A model generated the notes under the pieces. The model was given only the letters and a program-made list of their open reading frames with translations, searched no databases and had not been told where the DNA came from. Below are positions 61,690 through 64,000 of a stretch of 64,000 nucleotides of DNA, one piece after another; the stretch's first letter is position 1; each line of letters begins with the position of its first letter. The position numbers were made by a program, and so were the translations under genes. The stretch spans positions 85,249 through 149,248 of the forward strand of contig QWPW01000002.1 of the NCBI GenBank assembly GCA_003671025.1, read 5' to 3'. The DNA is from Planctomycetota bacterium (GTDB lineage Bacteria; Planctomycetota; Phycisphaerae; Phycisphaerales; SM1A02).

Positions 61690-62219
61690 CTGCGCGCGCA
61701 AACATCACTGGTGTGAGTGCGGCGCTCGTGCTCAGTGTCTTGTGTGCGCATCAAGCGCAGGGCGATGGCGGGCTCGTCGTATGGTCAGGCGAACGACTCA
61801 ACGCGCGCGGAGTGATTGTGGTTTCCCCTGCAGCGCCACGAGCTGGTGCGATTGAGTTTGCGTGGATCGGTTCGTATGGCGAAGGCGCGTTTGTGCGCGC
61901 CACCCATAAAGACGGCACGACGCACTCGAGCCGCTTACGCCGTACCACTCTCGATGGCGAGTTGCACGCGACACTCACACTTGAGCACGCGGGCCAGTGG
62001 GAGATCACGCTCGATTGCGACGGCATGGCGAGTGCGCAGACCGCGATCGATGCGCCGCCTGTGACCATCGTCATTGGCGTCGGCGAAGCGCTCCCTCCGT
62101 GGAATGCGGTTTTTCCCGCGCTTTTTGCATGGATTCCGCTCTCAGCCCTCGCGCTCTACGCCACCCATCGACGACGACGAACGCTCACACACCTCGAGCA
62201 TGTTTCATCGAAGGCGTAA
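61686..62219 (+). CDS. Exported membrane-anchored protein, possible partner of the copper-assembly fusion
   Basis: A 177-residue protein with a signal peptide (MTARANITGVSAALVLSVLC), one extracytoplasmic beta-rich domain (about 28-130, EITLDCDGMASAQTAIDAPP) and one C-terminal helix (FPALFAWIPLSALALYATHR) with an Arg-rich cytoplasmic end. The start overlaps the stop of the CtaG-polyferredoxin gene (ATGA at 61686). In ccoGHIS clusters a CcoG gene is followed by the small membrane protein CcoH/FixH; the topology here differs, since the anchor is at the C-terminus, so equivalence is only a guess. It is the last gene of the operon. Confidence 0.68.
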   Translation: MTARANITGVSAALVLSVLCAHQAQGDGGLVVWSGERLNARGVIVVSPAAPRAGAIEFAWIGSYGEGAFVRATHKDGTTHSSRLRRTTLDGELHATLTLEHAGQWEITLDCDGMASAQTAIDAPPVTIVIGVGEALPPWNAVFPALFAWIPLSALALYATHRRRRTLTHLEHVSSKA

Positions 62220-62278
62220 CTCGCGAGCAACCACATGATGCCGCGCATGACGCGTCGCGATAGGATTGCTGCTCACGC

Positions 62279-63982
62279 ATGAGCACACTTTCCAATCTTC
62301 GCAGTTACGAGCGCGTCATCGCCGTGCTCTTCAAATACGGATTTGCGGATGTGATCGCCCGCACGGGTCTTGACGCATTGATCGCCAAGGCATCGGCACG
62401 CTTGCGACCTGCGCATCCTCCCGGTCTTGCGTCGATGCCTCGACCGCAGCGTGTGCGCAAAGCACTCGAAGAGCTCGGTCCCACATTCATGAAGCTCGGA
62501 CAAGTGCTCTCAACGCGCGGCGATCTAGTGCCGCCGGAGTACGCGCAAGAGTTCGCGCATCTGCAATCGGACTGTCCCGCGGAACCGTGGGAACTCATTC
62601 GCAAGGAACTCGATCGTGAGTATCGCGGCCGCACCGATGAGTTTTTCGCCGAGATCGATCCCGTGCCTTTGGCTGCGGGAACGATGGCGCAAGCGCATAG
62701 GGCGCGACTGCATGACGGCACGCGCGTCGTGCTCAAAGTGTTGCGCCCAGGCATTCACGAGATGGTGGACGGCGATCTCCATTCACTGGGTTTCTTAGCG
62801 CAATACGCCGAGGATCACTTCAACTCGCTGGGCTTCAGTCCTTCCGCAGTGGTGCGCGAATTCAGTCGTCAACTGCGCCGTGAACTCAACATGACCATCG
62901 AAGGGCGGAGCACCACCCGGCTCTCTTCGATGTTTCAAGATGATCCCTATGTGCATTTCCCCAAGGTGTATTGGGCGCAGACAACCAAGGGCGTGCTTTG
63001 CTTAGAGTTGATCGAAGGCAAAGTGTTGGCGCGCCTTGATCCCAACACGCTTTCGCTGACTACACGGAAACACATCGTCGAGAACGGCGCGCGCGCAGTT
63101 CTGCGCATGTGCATCGCCGAAGGTTTCTTCCACGCCGATCCGCATCCGGGCAACATCATCGTGCACGACGATGGTTGCGTGACCTTCATCGATTGCGGTA
63201 TGTGCGCGAGCGTGACTGAAGAGACGCGCGGCTTGATGGCGGATCTGGTGATGGGCGTGGTCGAGCGCAATCCGCGCGCAGTGTTGGGGGCAGCGTTGGC
63301 CATTGGCCATGTCGATGTCGCGCGACTTGATCGACGCGCACTCGAATTGGAAACGCAAGAGCTCGTCGACGCCTTCGTCGGTGTGCCGCTGGAGAAAATC
63401 GATTTGGGCGCGGTGTTGCAGCAGTTTTTCGACATGCTGCGCCGCTCCAACATTCAATGTCCGCCCGACCTCGTGCTGCTCATCAAAGCGCTGGGCACGA
63501 TTCAAGGCGTAGGCAACAGCGTCGATCCCAACTTTGAGTTGGTCACGTTTGCCCAACCGTTTCTCGAACAACTGGTGCGAGGCCGCTACACCACCGCGGC
63601 GCTCAAGGATCGCATGATGGGCAGTTTGCTTTCGTACGCCAAGACGCTCGAGCGATTGCCTCTAGACATCGCGGACATCGTGACGCGCATTCGCGAGAAC
63701 CGCATCGGAGTGAACATCGACGTCGAAGGCATCGACGAGTTCAACGAAAATCTCAGTCACGTGAGTTCCAACATCGCCTACGCGCTGCTCATCGGCGCGC
63801 TGCTGTTGTCCAGCGCGATCTTGGTACACGCAAGCGACGCGGGCAAAGCGCCGTTGCTCTATTACCTCGGCATGGTCGGCAGCGTGGTGAGCTTTACCTT
63901 CGCGATTGGCTTACTGCTGCGCAATTTCCGTCAAGATCGTCAAGCACGCCGCCGCCATCGCGAGCACGGCAAGCGACGGTGA
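62279..63982 (+). CDS. ABC1/AarF/UbiB-family atypical protein kinase
   Basis: A 567-residue UbiB/ADCK-like protein, required for ubiquinone or other quinone synthesis or lipid handling. The family KxGQ motif is in LGPTFMKLGQVLSTRGDLVP, followed by PEYAQEFAHLQSDCPAEPW and an Ala-rich nucleotide loop in VPLAAGTMAQAHRARLHDGT, then VVLKVLRPGI (Lys). The catalytic loop reads FFHADPHPGNIIV and the metal-binding DCGM is in TFIDCGMCASV. Two C-terminal hydrophobic helices (about 505-550) anchor it in the membrane. The gene is 59 bases after the respiratory operon and may be read independently; a role in quinone supply for the bc complex would fit. Confidence 0.92.
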   Translation: MSTLSNLRSYERVIAVLFKYGFADVIARTGLDALIAKASARLRPAHPPGLASMPRPQRVRKALEELGPTFMKLGQVLSTRGDLVPPEYAQEFAHLQSDCPAEPWELIRKELDREYRGRTDEFFAEIDPVPLAAGTMAQAHRARLHDGTRVVLKVLRPGIHEMVDGDLHSLGFLAQYAEDHFNSLGFSPSAVVREFSRQLRRELNMTIEGRSTTRLSSMFQDDPYVHFPKVYWAQTTKGVLCLELIEGKVLARLDPNTLSLTTRKHIVENGARAVLRMCIAEGFFHADPHPGNIIVHDDGCVTFIDCGMCASVTEETRGLMADLVMGVVERNPRAVLGAALAIGHVDVARLDRRALELETQELVDAFVGVPLEKIDLGAVLQQFFDMLRRSNIQCPPDLVLLIKALGTIQGVGNSVDPNFELVTFAQPFLEQLVRGRYTTAALKDRMMGSLLSYAKTLERLPLDIADIVTRIRENRIGVNIDVEGIDEFNENLSHVSSNIAYALLIGALLLSSAILVHASDAGKAPLLYYLGMVGSVVSFTFAIGLLLRNFRQDRQARRRHREHGKRR

Positions 63983-64000
63983 GTTGAACGCACGCGCACT

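Noticed and set aside
1..64000. CRISPR arrays, insertion sequences, prophage or integrase genes
   Set aside because: I found no regularly spaced repeats, transposase or integrase motifs or terminal inverted repeats in the window.

Overview
This 64 kb window looks like chromosomal DNA of a planctomycete of the Phycisphaerae/Phycisphaerales type. The pointers are G+C-rich sequence full of gcg/cgc codons, a PEP-CTERM-like sorting tail (Pro-Ala-Pro-Gly, hydrophobic stretch, four Arg), prepilin-like proteins with an AFTLVELL start, short dockerin-like tails (DLNNDGAVNAADL), DUF1080 and PQQ-type sugar dehydrogenase genes side by side, and redoxin/copper-monooxygenase-like proteins. This placement is inference from gene content; no rRNA is present to confirm it. 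I see no insertion sequence, prophage or CRISPR array.

Layout. 1-5.8 kb: start of a type II secretion/pilus F protein, a PEP-CTERM-like surface protein, a BtuF-like cobalamin-binding protein and ClpB. 5.8-10.4 kb: DUF4239 membrane protein, ArnT-like glycosyltransferase, zinc-ribbon membrane protein, GAF protein and a small probably frameshifted gene. 10.4-16.9 kb: NagB/PIG-L fusion deaminase, chorismate synthase, PQQ sugar dehydrogenase, DUF1080 protein, saccharopine dehydrogenase family protein. 16.9-26.1 kb, minus strand: a tightly overlapping seven-gene chemosensory operon in exactly the Wsp order (MCP, CheW, CheR-TPR, CheW, CheA-REC, CheB), in which the last gene is a REC-PP2C phosphatase instead of the WspR diguanylate cyclase. 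26.2-33 kb: membrane proteins, bifunctional fucokinase/GDP-fucose pyrophosphorylase, COG3254 mutarotase, beta-CASP metallo-beta-lactamase, nucleosidase. 33-48 kb: lipoproteins, MFS transporter, prepilin-like protein, a cupredoxin-redoxin-cytochrome c/copper-oxygenase-like group, a long helical protein, YfiH/laccase-domain protein, a large GH95-like glycosidase with a LamG-like insertion, Hsp20, serine hydrolase and GNAT acetyltransferase. 48-51.4 kb: tRNA-Ala(GGC), a compositionally different membrane protein, nucleoside deaminase, hypothetical protein and aldose epimerase. 51.7-62.2 kb, plus strand: a respiratory operon coding a caa3-type cytochrome oxidase (subunits II-cytc, I, III), a membrane protein, a diheme cytochrome c, Rieske protein, a cytochrome b with fused cytochrome c, and an unusual fusion of a CtaG copper-assembly factor to a CcoG/NapH-like polyferredoxin. 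62.3-64 kb: an ABC1/UbiB-family kinase.

How it fits together. The respiratory operon carries complex III and complex IV in one transcription unit, with covalently attached cytochromes on both, which suggests a bcc-caa3 supercomplex plus its own copper-loading factor. The chemosensory operon should couple an extracellular signal to a phosphatase output (partner switching) rather than to c-di-GMP. Fucose activation, mutarotation and a GH95-like glycosidase point to use or remodelling of fucose-containing glycans. The strongest candidates for new biology are the Wsp-like array with PP2C output and the CtaG-polyferredoxin fusion.
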